From the NCBI GenBank assembly GCA_031260295.1, contig JAIRKE010000010.1, positions 1-64,000 on the forward strand: a stretch of 64,000 bases of DNA, written 5' to 3'. The translations under genes were made by a program, and so were the position numbers. Positions 63,932 to 64,000 of this stretch are shown here, one piece after another. Position 1 is the first letter of the stretch, and every line of letters begins with the position of its first letter. This DNA is from Azonexus sp. GTDB lineage: Bacteria > Pseudomonadota > Gammaproteobacteria > Burkholderiales > Rhodocyclaceae. The notes below the pieces were generated by a model that ran no database searches, was not told the DNA's origin, and saw only the letters and a list, made by a program, of their open reading frames with translations.

Positions 63932-64000
63932 TGTGCTGTCCCGCAAATACCTGCACATGAAATCGCGTCTTCGCGCCCACAGCGGCGTTGCAAATGCTCG
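63932..64000. other. Right edge, no gene called
   Basis: 69 bases after the diguanylate cyclase stop. Short open stretches exist on both strands (an ATG at 63958 on the plus strand; a minus-strand frame ending near 63932), but too little is present to choose. Confidence 0.3.

Noticed and set aside
63932..64000. Possible gene starts at the right edge
   Set aside because: Under 70 bases with short frames on both strands and no recognisable peptide.

Overview
The window is G+C-rich DNA (most 60-base lines hold about 36 to 40 G+C) packed with genes typical of a free-living betaproteobacterium, most likely a Rhodocyclaceae member (Dechloromonas/Azonexus/Accumulibacter-like). This placement rests on the PHB gene set, small families typical of Betaproteobacteria (DUF3579, DUF2788, DUF2789, a CobD/CbiB-like membrane protein), the fimT-pilVWX-pilY1-pilE cluster next to the ribF-ileS-lspA-fkpB-ispH operon, and B12-dependent nrdJ. 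It is an inference from gene content, not a database result.

Layout. 1-162: the start of an IS5-type transposase running off the left edge, with its terminal repeat and a broken gene tail. 326-4439: mltD, a lipoprotein, moaE, prfC and tRNA-Ser(GGA). 4523-14368: an acetate-activation and signalling neighbourhood on the minus strand. It holds acs, the last about 50 codons of a lost histidine kinase, a response regulator, a membrane sensor fused to a DEDDh exonuclease, a cNMP/CBS/DUF294 protein and a pseudo-exonuclease. It is interrupted by yefM-yoeB, a GNAT acetyltransferase and an OYE-family reductase. 14617-18051: yqhA-like gene, class I fumarase, and a degenerate REC-GGDEF protein. 18295-20093: menB-menC (menaquinone). 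20122-24061: phaR, two tandem phaB genes and phaC (PHB), with the matching thiolase separately at 38832-40013. 24645-31079: a four-gene ABC-type efflux operon (NodT, HlyD, RbbA-like, YhhJ-like).

31081-38686 is the most accessory-looking part: gene remnants, nrdJ, an A+T-richer TIR/deoxyribosyltransferase-like protein with a winged-helix tail, small membrane and unknown proteins, alkB-alkA, and a secreted protein broken in a G7 tract. 38832-47364 is housekeeping metabolism (thiolase, CobD-like, Nudix, retropepsin-like protease, yajQ, ppnP, argG, argF, argD), with a MITE-like inverted-repeat element between argF and argD. 47504-49307 has an orphan parA, two small genes and rpsT. 49607-56281 is the minor-pilin cluster with a large pilY1. 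56547-62754 is ispH-fkpB-[vapBC]-lspA-ileS-ribF, with a toxin-antitoxin pair inside an operon that is normally continuous. A GAF-like diguanylate cyclase ends the window.

How it fits together: acetate enters as acetyl-CoA through Acs and flows to PHB (thiolase, PhaB, PhaC, PhaR) or the TCA cycle (fumarase). Menaquinone genes suggest low-potential or anaerobic respiration. Type IV pili, c-di-GMP proteins and YajQ point to surface behaviour. The strongest candidates for something undescribed are the exonuclease, pseudo-exonuclease and DUF294 signalling set beside acs, and the solitary TIR/NDT-like plus winged-helix protein at 34652-35431. Neither is shown here to be a working new system.
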